A stretch of DNA of 64,000 nucleotides, taken from positions 1 to 64,000 of the forward strand of contig CALLWB010000003.1 of the NCBI GenBank assembly GCA_938016265.1. The letters are read 5' to 3'. Both the position numbers and the translations under genes were made by a program. The notes beneath the pieces were generated by a model. That model did not search any database. It worked only from the letters and a program-made list of their open reading frames with translations, and was not told the origin of the DNA. Shown one piece after another: positions 46,301 through 54,068 of the stretch (its first letter is position 1; the number at the start of each line of letters is the position of its first letter). The DNA comes from an uncultured Saprospiraceae bacterium (GTDB lineage: Bacteria; Bacteroidota; Bacteroidia; Chitinophagales; Saprospiraceae).

Positions 46301-48400
46301 GTTGTCACTAGTCAAATAGACCCCTCATTGACAGCAACTGGATTTGTAATTGCAAATATTCCATCTTTACCTCTAACGTTTTCTGCTCCTGATCAGTTGG
46401 CTTGTAAAGGTGAAATCTTACAAATTGGGTCTTCTTCTGACGCAGGATATTCCTATTTTTGGACACCCGGTTTGGGGCTTGACAATAGGTTCGTTTCCAA
46501 CCCAACCGTAGTGGCAAATACTACTATGCAGTATACTGTTAGAATTACTGATCTGGCTACCGATTGTGTGGTTGAGAGAGACATGTTATTGACGGTTATT
46601 GACAACCGGGCAGAAGCAGGACCAGATCAAGTCGTTTGTGATTTTGGTACCGTAACTATTGGGACACCTGCAGTACCAAATGTCGAGTACTCCTGGACGC
46701 CAGCTGGAAATTGGCAAAATGGAACAGATTCTACCTCTGCTCAACCTGAAGTACTTGTTGATATTAATACGATGTTTACGGTTACCACTACTAATCTGGT
46801 TTATGGATGTGTTCGTGTAGATTCGGTGATGGTGACTACAGAACCTGTTGTTCCTCCGTTTGCACTGCAAAATGAAAGCTATTGTCCATCGGATGGTCCG
46901 GTGACGCTTGGACTAGGATCGCCTTCTGGTATGCCAATCTATAGTTGGTCGCCAGCAGCTCTGTTGGTAGATCCGCTCGTGCAATTTCCCCAAACCATTG
47001 CTCCTCCACCTCTTGTCCCAACTGTTTTTACACTAACTATTGGAAATTCTCCTGAATGTCAGCGGATAGTAACCGAATCCATAACTCCCACAATTTCTCC
47101 TCCAACAGTAGGAGGTCCAATGACCCTTTGCCTAGGAGAAACGATGGCTATTGGTAGTTTGAATAACCCAACTGGTGCGAATATTTCTTATAGCTGGGAT
47201 CCTGCGACAGATCTCGATGATCCGACTTCTCCTACGCCAAATTTTACAGCAAACACCGCAGGTTTATTCACTTACACCTTAAGTAAAACGGAGGATGGAT
47301 GTACTTCCTTTGCCTCTGTTGATGTGGAAGTAGTTGACTTTGAACTGCCACCAGTTGCATCGGTAACTGCTTGCGAAAATGCTTGCCTTCCGATTGGTGT
47401 CCAGGCAGAGACTGGCGTGTCGTATTATTGGAGCCCGACTACGGGATTGAACGATCCGACAAGCTCAAATCCGATTGGTTGTGTTTCTGAAAATACGATT
47501 TATGAGCTGACTGCTGTTGGTGTGAATGGGTGTGTAGATAATGCCAGTGTGCCATTTTTTCTAAATCCTACTCCTGCTCCTACGGTTACAGTACCTTCAG
47601 TAACTGCTTGTATTGGATCTGCAGGGAATGTTTTCTCGCCAATTGTGAGTCCTGCCGGCAACTATTTGTTTAACTGGGGACCGAACAACAATACGTTATT
47701 GTTTCCTAACTCCGGATCTCCTGGGATCATTGTTAATACGCTTGGATCCAGTACTTATTTTGTTACGGTTACTAATTCGTTGACGGGTTGTTCTACTGTG
47801 GCGGAAGCCTTGTTGACGGTAGAGGCATGTGTGGTCGCTGTCCCTCTTGAACTGTTATTGTTTGATGGAATAACTGCTGATTGTGAAGTAGAGCTAGGGT
47901 GGGTCACAGCAAATGAGATAGGGTTTTCTTTCTTCGAAACTCAACGAAGTATTGATGGTAGTGAATACACCACGATTGGGAGGGTAGACGCCATTGGAAA
48001 CAATCAGGCTGGAAGTAATCGATATTCCTTTACAGATTCAGGATTGATTTCGGGAGCGTACTACCAACTTAAAATGGTTGATTTTGATGGTTCATTTAAA
48101 TTTTCAGAAGTAATTTATCTCAAATCGAATTGTAGGGAGCTAAACGGAAATCTGAATATATATCCTAACCCTGCCTATTCCGAGCTAAACGTTGAAATCG
48201 CTGATGATAAAGAAGGGGATGTTCAATTGTTTGTAGTAGACCTTTTGGGAAGGGTTTTGCTAACTAAAGAAATTGGGCTTACTGAAGGCAGAGACATTGT
48301 CACTGTTGATGTGTCATCGCTTGCTGCTGGGGCATATTTTATTCGTGCCGAATACGAGGAAACATTTTCGATCACAATGAAGTTTACCAAAATGTATTAA
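43331..48400 (+). CDS. Giant secreted protein: beta-propeller, Ig/PKD-like repeats, T9SS sorting domain
   Basis: A 1689-residue exported protein. A signal peptide covers residues 1-22 (ending NATAQ). Residues about 40-450 form SBBP-like propeller blades (TTDGT, FSTYIHG, YITSATD). Residues about 500-1510 hold about eleven Ig/PKD-like modules marked by YxWxP followed by a loop and a TYTLTVT-like strand, many with paired cysteines. A fibronectin-like module (LELLLFDGITADCEVELGW, about 1510-1600) and a T9SS type A sorting domain (from NIYPNPAYSELNVEI to the end) close it. It is probably a surface adhesin or stalk. No enzymatic domain is seen. Confidence 0.9.
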   Translation: MFSLRFLCLLTFLVGLLCNATAQQPIVEAGTYTSGVIDDSFLYNDTLYTFGTVSDVADVIVHRYNYCDLQLIDSVSLSSPALEFAEKIYVDEAGIYLFGNVMGIGFPTTASNSTPAGSSFDVGLFFTCLDKSLNMTYSTRIATSRPSQPVDIQIENGIAHLLIYSNSPDFPITIGPPMLGNCAYMAIDLDAKNLLYSSYLNTSNGIMKVKDGMVHIAGLGTYIAQIDVSTFNMQIGSVTPTNSYTVYDIDAINDLTVITGFTRNLNYPSTDGTINLDESHFITYVDANLNIVFSTLLAGEGDNSRVAADGNSVYITSATDIYSHPTTDGTVGSSTKAIYFQKFDATGNELFSTYIHGNDVVDLQIVSGKIHILQNNSIPGIPTTDGSESYGFTRTLYSVYDTDGSLISQIYNPLRQYWSSDPLAAFSIKHQNGKAHFIVDGSRTTILGKTSGPLVTNGTSFIGYGHGGINIYENCPFSSSCYSITPTGNPTLSPASQSVCVFSLVTEIEGESFSIDGTSLPMITYLGNGPIPQSNIYLNYQWQQAFLSSGPWIDIAGAVEQNYTPEPLGTTTCFRRITKTGDWCGNDTLQITDVHCVNVDLGLGPVVSAGGIYNTCPNMPITIVATTTAGTAPYSYVWGESDSPIGNTSSLTVSSVIEGGVVYTVTVTDQQGCQQLDQAIVNNYVADAGPDTTFCEGASVLLGGSPIPGLVGVTYAWSPVTNLSCTACAQPEALPQDTTTYTLTLTVPVTGGGTCTTTDEVTLTPVPSPMANFAGPDLVVCSGSFDDLGLPAEQGFSYAWTPEIHLNSYNSMPAQFNYGIGTYPIPNPITYQIVAEQDGCEWQDSLTITVINADAGPSICGGGIIGTPDVTPNIDEKYSWQVVLGNGTIIGPADQPQITVSASTSTTVYELTVEYNGTFCTDLTTESCAPPNILITKNCPVNGGNSSLTAIPLNLGPGPFDYFWSPAVGLSNNSSSTVFLTDSIERTYTVVVTSQIDPSLTATGFVIANIPSLPLTFSAPDQLACKGEILQIGSSSDAGYSYFWTPGLGLDNRFVSNPTVVANTTMQYTVRITDLATDCVVERDMLLTVIDNRAEAGPDQVVCDFGTVTIGTPAVPNVEYSWTPAGNWQNGTDSTSAQPEVLVDINTMFTVTTTNLVYGCVRVDSVMVTTEPVVPPFALQNESYCPSDGPVTLGLGSPSGMPIYSWSPAALLVDPLVQFPQTIAPPPLVPTVFTLTIGNSPECQRIVTESITPTISPPTVGGPMTLCLGETMAIGSLNNPTGANISYSWDPATDLDDPTSPTPNFTANTAGLFTYTLSKTEDGCTSFASVDVEVVDFELPPVASVTACENACLPIGVQAETGVSYYWSPTTGLNDPTSSNPIGCVSENTIYELTAVGVNGCVDNASVPFFLNPTPAPTVTVPSVTACIGSAGNVFSPIVSPAGNYLFNWGPNNNTLLFPNSGSPGIIVNTLGSSTYFVTVTNSLTGCSTVAEALLTVEACVVAVPLELLLFDGITADCEVELGWVTANEIGFSFFETQRSIDGSEYTTIGRVDAIGNNQAGSNRYSFTDSGLISGAYYQLKMVDFDGSFKFSEVIYLKSNCRELNGNLNIYPNPAYSELNVEIADDKEGDVQLFVVDLLGRVLLTKEIGLTEGRDIVTVDVSSLAAGAYFIRAEYEETFSITMKFTKMY

Positions 48401-48422
48401 TAGCATTAAACCACTAGTTTTT

Positions 48423-48459
48423 AATAAGGTGTCGTTTCGTTTTGAGAGGGCACCTTATT
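48423..48459 (+). terminator. Hairpin downstream of the giant surface-protein gene
   Basis: AATAAGGTG (48423-48431) pairs with CACCTTATT (48451-48459). No T-run follows, so it may act as a message-end structure or a weak terminator between convergent genes. Confidence 0.45.
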
Positions 48460-48576
48460 GGGAACTTGATAGGTAGCAACCCCAGTGGGAGGCCATGTCT
48501 GTAGCAAAGTGCGAAAAGCGCTGGGATTTAATGAACAGAGACCAAAAGGCGCGTAGTACCGCCCGCCTAATTAATC

Positions 48577-49410
48577 CTAGGCTAAATCAGCAAAATAAGC
48601 CTCCGTCTTCCGAAAAACAAAGACCCCAACCAACAATAAAACAATCGCACTTACCCAACTTATCCCAACCAGATCCCAACGCACAGGAGCGTCAATAAAT
48701 GCATAGCGAGCCATGTTGATAGCACCAGCCAATGGATTGAGTGCAATCAGATATTGTGCCCATTCCGATTTGAAAATTGAAGCAGAATACATGATAGGAT
48801 TCACAAAAAGAAGTACCCGAAGAATATAGGGAACCACATATCGGAAATCTCGATACTTGACATTGAGCGCAGCAAGCAAACACCCCAAACCAAAAGTGGT
48901 CAGGATGGTAAGTAATAAACTCAAAGGGAAGAAAACAACGATCCGGGACCAATCCGGCACAAATTGATAATAAACCAGAATGACCAGAAAAATCAGAAAC
49001 GCAATCAAAAAATCAAACACCGCCACCAAAATCGCAGACATCGGGATAATCATCCGCGGGAAATAAATCTTTTTGATCATTTCAGCATTCATCACCATGC
49101 TTTGTGCCGCTCCGGTAAGACCAGAAGAAAAAATATTCCAAAGCAACAACCCTGAAAAAACAAATATCGGATAAGGAATGCCATCTGACTCCACTTTTAG
49201 CGTATTCCCAAAAATAATGGTCAGCAAAATCATCATGCCCAATGGTTGCAAAATAGCCCACAAAAATCCAAGCACCGTCTGCTTGTACTTTACCTTAATA
49301 TCCCGCCAGGTGAAAAAATAAAACAACTCCCTATAATCCCAAATCTCTTGAAGATTGAGGGAAAACTTCCCAGGAGGGGCAATCAAATATGTTTTATCGG
49401 TATCAGACAT
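48577..49410 (-). CDS. Second Wzm-like ABC-2 polysaccharide permease (no adjacent ATPase)
   Basis: A 277-residue integral membrane protein with six predicted helices, homologous to the permease at 9016-9840 along its length: both share an N-terminal SL.LxE.W..REL...TxRD..VKY block and the KKIYFPR loop. It lies with no wzt-type gene on either side. Either it borrows the ATPase at 7792-9012, or its own partner is elsewhere, or it is a leftover of a second export system. galE follows upstream with 157 bases between. Confidence 0.88.
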   Translation of the reverse strand: MSDTDKTYLIAPPGKFSLNLQEIWDYRELFYFFTWRDIKVKYKQTVLGFLWAILQPLGMMILLTIIFGNTLKVESDGIPYPIFVFSGLLLWNIFSSGLTGAAQSMVMNAEMIKKIYFPRMIIPMSAILVAVFDFLIAFLIFLVILVYYQFVPDWSRIVVFFPLSLLLTILTTFGLGCLLAALNVKYRDFRYVVPYILRVLLFVNPIMYSASIFKSEWAQYLIALNPLAGAINMARYAFIDAPVRWDLVGISWVSAIVLLLVGVFVFRKTEAYFADLA

Positions 49411-49567
49411 TGATTTGAAGTAACAGTTTAAGCCCCCAATATACTCAATAACTTAATTTTATAGGCCTATCCATGTTAAAGACACTCATTTGGGCTAGCG
49501 CAAAATGCCAGTCCAAACCCAAAAGAGGTAGGTAATTAGTTGTTTTTATTAAAGAATGAATTCGCCA

Positions 49568-50581
49568 TTACGTAGAACGCGTCTCCCAAGCCCAAGCAGT
49601 ACGCATAATATCCTCAATATCCCGAGTTGGCTCCCATTGCAGTTTCAATGCAGCTTGTTCATAATTGGAATAGATCGCCTCTACATCTCCTGGTCTTCTA
49701 GAACCAACTTCATAGTTGAGTGAAAGGCCCGTTACTTTTTCAAATGCATTGATTGCTTCTAGGACGGTGACTCCTTGACCGATTCCTAAATTAAAGACTT
49801 CACAGTTGGAAGCATTGGCTTTTTTTGTCAGGTATTGAATCGCCTTGGTGTGCGCATTTGCCAAATCCATGACATGAATATAGTCCCGAACACAGCTGCC
49901 ATCTCTGGTAGAATAGTCACTCCCAAATACAGTGAAGGATTCTCTTTTCCCTGCTGCCGTATCCGTAATAACCGGAACCAAATTGGACGCAGGCCCAAAG
50001 GTCAGCTCCCCAATTTTTGAAGACTCATGCGCGCCAGCAGGATTAAAATAACGCAGCAAAACTCCATTAAGACTTGGATTTGCATTGGTGAAATCTCGGA
50101 CGATGTGTTCTCCCATTTGCTTGGTTCTTGCATAGGGACATTCGGCCTCCATGAAGGCGGTGGTCTCTGTTACTGGCAGTTCGGCGGTATTGCCATACAC
50201 AGAACAAGAAGAGGAAAAAATAAAATGGGGAATCTCAAATTCCTTTTGACAGGCAAGAACAGAAAGTAAGCTATTCAAATTATTATTAAAATAATCCAAG
50301 GGTTTCTCTACCGACTCAGGGACACTTTTTAGCGCAGCAAAGTGAATGATACCTTTGATTTCTGGGTGGTCTTGGAAGATGGTTCTCGTGGCGGCCTTAT
50401 CGCAAAGATCAATCTTATAATTTTGAACGGCGACCCCAGTGATCTCCTTGATACCTTCTAGCACTTTTTCGCTAGAGCGAATCGTACTGTCTACTGAGAT
50501 GACCTCAAATCCATTGTCGATTAAGTCAACAATAGTATGGCTTCCAATATAGCCGCAGCCTCCAGTTACAAGTATTTTCAT
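49568..50581 (-). CDS. galE: UDP-glucose 4-epimerase
   Basis: A 337-residue extended SDR enzyme interconverting UDP-glucose and UDP-galactose (and often the GlcNAc/GalNAc pair). The NAD motif is TGGCGYIGSH, the active-site Ser is in SSSCSVYG, and the Tyr-x-x-x-Lys pair in CPYARTKQMGE. Length and order are typical. It feeds the polysaccharide genes and has its own promoter region, since a terminator separates it from cysN. Confidence 0.94.
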   Translation of the reverse strand: MKILVTGGCGYIGSHTIVDLIDNGFEVISVDSTIRSSEKVLEGIKEITGVAVQNYKIDLCDKAATRTIFQDHPEIKGIIHFAALKSVPESVEKPLDYFNNNLNSLLSVLACQKEFEIPHFIFSSSCSVYGNTAELPVTETTAFMEAECPYARTKQMGEHIVRDFTNANPSLNGVLLRYFNPAGAHESSKIGELTFGPASNLVPVITDTAAGKRESFTVFGSDYSTRDGSCVRDYIHVMDLANAHTKAIQYLTKKANASNCEVFNLGIGQGVTVLEAINAFEKVTGLSLNYEVGSRRPGDVEAIYSNYEQAALKLQWEPTRDIEDIMRTAWAWETRST

Positions 50582-50593
50582 TAGGTATAAATT

Positions 50594-50637
50594 AAAAAAA
50601 GGGTAGAATTTGACAATATTGCCTTTCCACCCTTTTT
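50594..50637 (-). terminator. Intrinsic terminator after cysN
   Basis: AAAAAGGGT (50596-50604) pairs with ACCCTTTTT (50629-50637). Read on the minus strand the stem is followed by T, and it lies 30 bases past the cysN stop and ahead of galE. The symmetry would let it also work on the plus strand. Confidence 0.65.
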
Positions 50638-50666
50638 AACGAATTATTGTTGACAATGTTGCTGGA

Positions 50667-51944
50667 TTATATAATCATTCCAGCACCCATTGTTTCATTT
50701 GTTCCTTCGTCCACCAGGATTATACTTCCAGTGATTCTATTTCTTCGGTAGCTGTCGTAAAATAGTGGTTTAGTTGTACGAATTACTACCCGAGCGATAT
50801 CATTCATACCAACGGTAGTATCTTCTTCATTTCTGTGTAGGGTGTTAATGTCCATTTTGTATCGGATCTCTTTGATGATGCACATCGCATCCTGAGTCGT
50901 ATGTTTGATCACATATTTCCCCTTTACCCGAAGTGGGCGATCGTTAAACCAACATAACATGACTTCCAGATCCTGGCTGTTTTTCGGTACGTTGTTTTCT
51001 CGCACAATCATATCTCCCCGGCTCAGGTCAAAATTATCTTCCAAAAGCATGGTGACAGACATCGGAGGGAAGGCTGTTTCGACTTCTCCTTCAAACGTAT
51101 CAATCTTTGCGATTTTAGTCGTAAATCCTGAAGGAAGTAACATGACTTCATCTCCTTTTTTGAATGCGCCGCCTCCTACACGACCAGCATATCCTCTATA
51201 GTCATGGTATTCATCTTGGTAAGGACGGATGACAAATTGTACTGGAAATCTGCAATCAATAAGGTTGTGATCACTTCCAATATGTACATTTTCCAATAGA
51301 TACATCAAGGTAGATCCTTTAAACCAAGGCATGTTTTGAGATTCGTCAACTACATTGTCTCCTTTCAACGCACTGATGGGTACAAAGTGGATGTCATTGA
51401 CGTCAAGTTTGGACGCAAAAGCGCTAAAATCCTCTTTGATTTTTTCATATACCTCTTCGCTGTAGTCTACCAAGTCCATTTTGTTGATACAGATGACGAT
51501 GTGCGGTATTTGCAACAGAGATGCGATAAACGAGTGTCTCTTCGTTTGCTCGACGATACCGTGACGCGCGTCGATTAAGATCAATGCAAGGTTGGCTGTT
51601 GAAGCACCGGTCACCATATTTCTGGTGTACTGAATGTGGCCAGGTGTGTCAGCGATGATAAATTTACGTTTTGGCGTAGAGAAATAACGGTAAGCAACAT
51701 CAATGGTGATACCTTGTTCTCTTTCTGCTTTTAGGCCGTCTGTAAGTAGGGCAAAGTTGACCCCTTCTTCTCCTCTGCGTTCACTGGTTTCTTTGATCGC
51801 ATCATATTGGTCTTCGAAAATAGACTTACTATCGTAAAGTAGTCGTCCGATCAATGTACTCTTCCCATCATCTACACTACCTGCGGTAGTAAAACGTAGG
51901 AGGTCCATTTTTTTATATTCATCAAGAGTAATTCCCTTTTTCAT
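50667..51944 (-). CDS. cysN: Sulfate adenylyltransferase subunit 1 (GTPase)
   Basis: A 425-residue EF-Tu-like GTPase that drives sulfate activation by CysD. Motifs: GSVDDGKSTLIGRLLYDSK (G1), DTPGHIQYTRNMVTGAS (G3) and NKMD (G4), then two beta-barrel domains. The C-terminal APS-kinase fusion seen in NodQ-type proteins is absent; a separate cysC is used instead. It is the last gene of the cysC-cysD-cysN run, with a terminator beyond. Confidence 0.95.
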   Translation of the reverse strand: MKKGITLDEYKKMDLLRFTTAGSVDDGKSTLIGRLLYDSKSIFEDQYDAIKETSERRGEEGVNFALLTDGLKAEREQGITIDVAYRYFSTPKRKFIIADTPGHIQYTRNMVTGASTANLALILIDARHGIVEQTKRHSFIASLLQIPHIVICINKMDLVDYSEEVYEKIKEDFSAFASKLDVNDIHFVPISALKGDNVVDESQNMPWFKGSTLMYLLENVHIGSDHNLIDCRFPVQFVIRPYQDEYHDYRGYAGRVGGGAFKKGDEVMLLPSGFTTKIAKIDTFEGEVETAFPPMSVTMLLEDNFDLSRGDMIVRENNVPKNSQDLEVMLCWFNDRPLRVKGKYVIKHTTQDAMCIIKEIRYKMDINTLHRNEEDTTVGMNDIARVVIRTTKPLFYDSYRRNRITGSIILVDEGTNETMGAGMII

Positions 51945-51977
51945 TATGATTAGTTGTGATTGTCTAGAAAATAAATT

Positions 51978-52880
51978 TTAGAAATAACCCTTCTTTTTAC
52001 GGTCTTCCATAGCGGTCTCTGATCGTTTGTCGTCTGAGCGGCCACCACGTTCGGTTATTCTTGTCGTTGCTACCTCTTGCACGATTTTTTCAAGGGTGTC
52101 TGCTTCGGAAAGCGTTGCACCTGTGCAGGTCATGTCTCCCATAGTACGGAATCTGACGGTCATCATTTCAGCTTTTTCCGTCGGTTTCATTTCTACGAAT
52201 TCATTTTTAGCAAGGATAACGCCGTCTCTTACGAAACATTCTCTTTGATGTGCAAAATAGAGGCTAGGCAATTCTATCCCTTCGATGAGCATGTATTGCC
52301 AAACATCCAATTCTGTCCAGTTACTAATTGGGAAAACACGGAAGTGTTCACCCATGTTTTTATTTCCATTAAAGATGTTCCAAAGCTCAGGACGTTGGTT
52401 TTTAGGATCCCATTGTCCGAATTCGTCTCTATGTGAGAAGAAGCGTTCTTTTGCACGTGCTTTCTCTTCATCTCTTCTAGCGCCACCCATAGCTGCGTCA
52501 AATTTGTGCACTTCCAGTGCTTCCAGCAGTGTAGCAATTTGAAGTCCGTTTCTACTAGCATTGACCCCTGTTTCTTCAACAACCATCCCAGAGTCAATGG
52601 CGTCTTGTACAGATCCTACCATTAGTTTTACCCCGAGGTCTGTTACCAGGCGATCTCTATATTCAATGGCTTCAGGGAAATTATGTCCAGTATCTACGTG
52701 CAATAATGGGAAAGGGACTTTGGCAGGGAAAAACGCTTTCCTAGCAAGGTGCGTCATAAGTATTGAATCTTTCCCTCCGGAAAACATAAGAACAGGTCTC
52801 TCAAATTGTGCGGCCACTTCTCTAAAAATAAAGATGGATTCCGCTTCCAGTTCTTTTAAATGTGTTAAGTGATATTTCAT
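51978..52880 (-). CDS. cysD: Sulfate adenylyltransferase subunit 2
   Basis: A 300-residue PP-loop ATP pyrophosphatase that makes adenosine 5'-phosphosulfate (APS) from ATP and sulfate with CysN. The PP-loop is MFSGGKDSILMTHLARKAF near residues 32-50, and DAAMGGARRDEEKARAKE and GGRSDDKRSETAMEDRKKKGYF-type ends are family features. Its start overlaps the cysC stop by one base (TAATG). Confidence 0.95.
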   Translation of the reverse strand: MKYHLTHLKELEAESIFIFREVAAQFERPVLMFSGGKDSILMTHLARKAFFPAKVPFPLLHVDTGHNFPEAIEYRDRLVTDLGVKLMVGSVQDAIDSGMVVEETGVNASRNGLQIATLLEALEVHKFDAAMGGARRDEEKARAKERFFSHRDEFGQWDPKNQRPELWNIFNGNKNMGEHFRVFPISNWTELDVWQYMLIEGIELPSLYFAHQRECFVRDGVILAKNEFVEMKPTEKAEMMTVRFRTMGDMTCTGATLSEADTLEKIVQEVATTRITERGGRSDDKRSETAMEDRKKKGYF

Positions 52881-53488
52881 TAAGAATATTTTATCAAAGG
52901 CAATATAAAGTCAAAAATGATTTGGGCAGATTCGTCTACCGTCAAATTGTCTGTTTTTATTTCAAGTGCTGGATTTTGAGGAGCTTCATAAGGAGAATCG
53001 ATACCTGTGAAGTTTTTTAAGGCACCGCTTCTTGCTTTTTTATAAAGCCCTTTCACATCTCGATCTTCACAAACTGAAAGTGGTGCATTAATAAATACTT
53101 CAAGAAAATCGTCTTCCCCAATTATGGATTTAGCAAAATCTCGAATTTCCTCTGTTGGACTAATAAAACAGTTGATAGTCACAATACCACAGTCGACAAA
53201 TAGTTTAGAGACTTCAGCGATCCGCCGGACGTTCTCCTTTCTATCTTCTACTGTAAAACTTAAATTGTTATTTAGTCCACTTCGGATATTGTCGCCATCT
53301 AAAACTTGTGTTTTAAATCCTTCCTTGTATAAAATCGCCTCCAGCTTTTGGGCAATTGTACTTTTTCCTGATCCGGATAAGCCTGTTAACCAAAGGGCCT
53401 TGGCTTTTTGACCTAGGAGTTTCTCCTTTGCTGTTCGTTGTAGCAAACGGTCAAATATTGGATATATATTTTCTGGTGTCTTATTCAT
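52880..53488 (-). CDS. cysC: Adenylylsulfate (APS) kinase
   Basis: A 202-residue kinase that phosphorylates APS to PAPS. The P-loop is GLSGSGKSTIAQ, followed by LDGDNIRSGLNNNL, the SFTVEDRKENVRRI loop and the CEDRDVKGLYKKARSG stretch, all typical. The frame is open to 53527, but ATG 53488 lies just past a promoter whose predicted start of transcription is about 53490, so this start is chosen and the leader would be only a few bases long. A PAPS reductase gene (cysH) is not present here. Confidence 0.94.
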   Translation of the reverse strand: MNKTPENIYPIFDRLLQRTAKEKLLGQKAKALWLTGLSGSGKSTIAQKLEAILYKEGFKTQVLDGDNIRSGLNNNLSFTVEDRKENVRRIAEVSKLFVDCGIVTINCFISPTEEIRDFAKSIIGEDDFLEVFINAPLSVCEDRDVKGLYKKARSGALKNFTGIDSPYEAPQNPALEIKTDNLTVDESAQIIFDFILPLIKYS

Positions 53489-53496
53489 TCGAGGTG

Positions 53497-53527
53497 CAAA
53501 GGTAAAAAAAAGTGGATAGAACGCCAA
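53497..53527 (-). promoter_or_regulatory. Promoter of cysC-cysD-cysN (TTG-N20-TACCTTTG)
   Basis: On the minus strand TTG (53527-53525) and TACCTTTG (53504-53497) have the spacing expected for Bacteroidota promoters. The -7 box ends only nine bases from the cysC ATG, so transcription would begin almost at the start codon. Confidence 0.6.
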
Positions 53528-53540
53528 TATGAAAATAAGA

Positions 53541-53573
53541 TTGTCTTTTTTATCAAAATTCGAACTATATTTG
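53541..53573 (+). promoter_or_regulatory. Promoter of DUF2061-cysQ-purN (TTG-N22-TATATTTG)
   Basis: TTG at 53541-53543 and TATATTTG at 53566-53573 form a divergent promoter back to back with that of cysC. The predicted start near 53580 leaves a leader of about 20 bases. Confidence 0.55.
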
Positions 53574-53599
53574 ACTGAATTTTACTAACCCGATTGCAA

Positions 53600-54067
53600 A
53601 TGGCTCGAGAATCTCATTTAAGGAGTTTGTTGAAAGGAATATCCTGGCGTTTTATTGCTACAGGAACCTTAATGGCAATAGTCTATCTGGTCACAGGTAG
53701 TATTGAAAATGCGATAGCTATTGGAGCAACAGAATTTATCGTAAAGTTGTTCATCTATTACGCACATGAACGAGGTTGGGCGTATTATCTTAAAGATAAA
53801 GAGCAAACAAAAAAAATTAGCCTATACAAAACCCTCGTCTGGAGGGTTATTGCTTCCACTACTTCCTTGTCTGTTATTATTTGGACTCAGTGGAAAGGGG
53901 GAGATGCGCTGTCAAGTACTTTTGCTGGTGCAGGTTTGATTGTAACCATTGAGTTTTTTGCAAAATTTGTGATTTATTACTTGCATGAACGAGCTTGGCA
54001 GGTATTACCATTAGGAACCATCCGAAATTTTTTTAGAATTAAAAAAAGAAAAAAAACTTCTTCTTGA
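53600..54067 (+). CDS. Tandem DUF2061 membrane protein of the sulfate-activation cluster
   Basis: A 155-residue integral membrane protein consisting of two copies of the DUF2061 domain. Copy one runs LLKGISWRFIATGTLMAIVY to YYAHERGWAY, copy two LYKTLVWRVIASTTSLSVII to YYLHERAWQ; each has two hydrophobic helices and ends in (H)ERxW. DUF2061 genes are often found beside cysNC-type genes, so a link to sulfate or PAPS metabolism is likely, but the activity is not known. The frame extends to a TTG at 53594; ATG 53600 is chosen. One base separates it from cysQ. Confidence 0.85.
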   Translation: MARESHLRSLLKGISWRFIATGTLMAIVYLVTGSIENAIAIGATEFIVKLFIYYAHERGWAYYLKDKEQTKKISLYKTLVWRVIASTTSLSVIIWTQWKGGDALSSTFAGAGLIVTIEFFAKFVIYYLHERAWQVLPLGTIRNFFRIKKRKKTSS

Positions 54068-54068
54068 T

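Noticed and set aside
50594-50637. A riboswitch ahead of galE
   Set aside because: The structure is a simple stem with A/T-rich flanks, best explained as the terminator of cysN.
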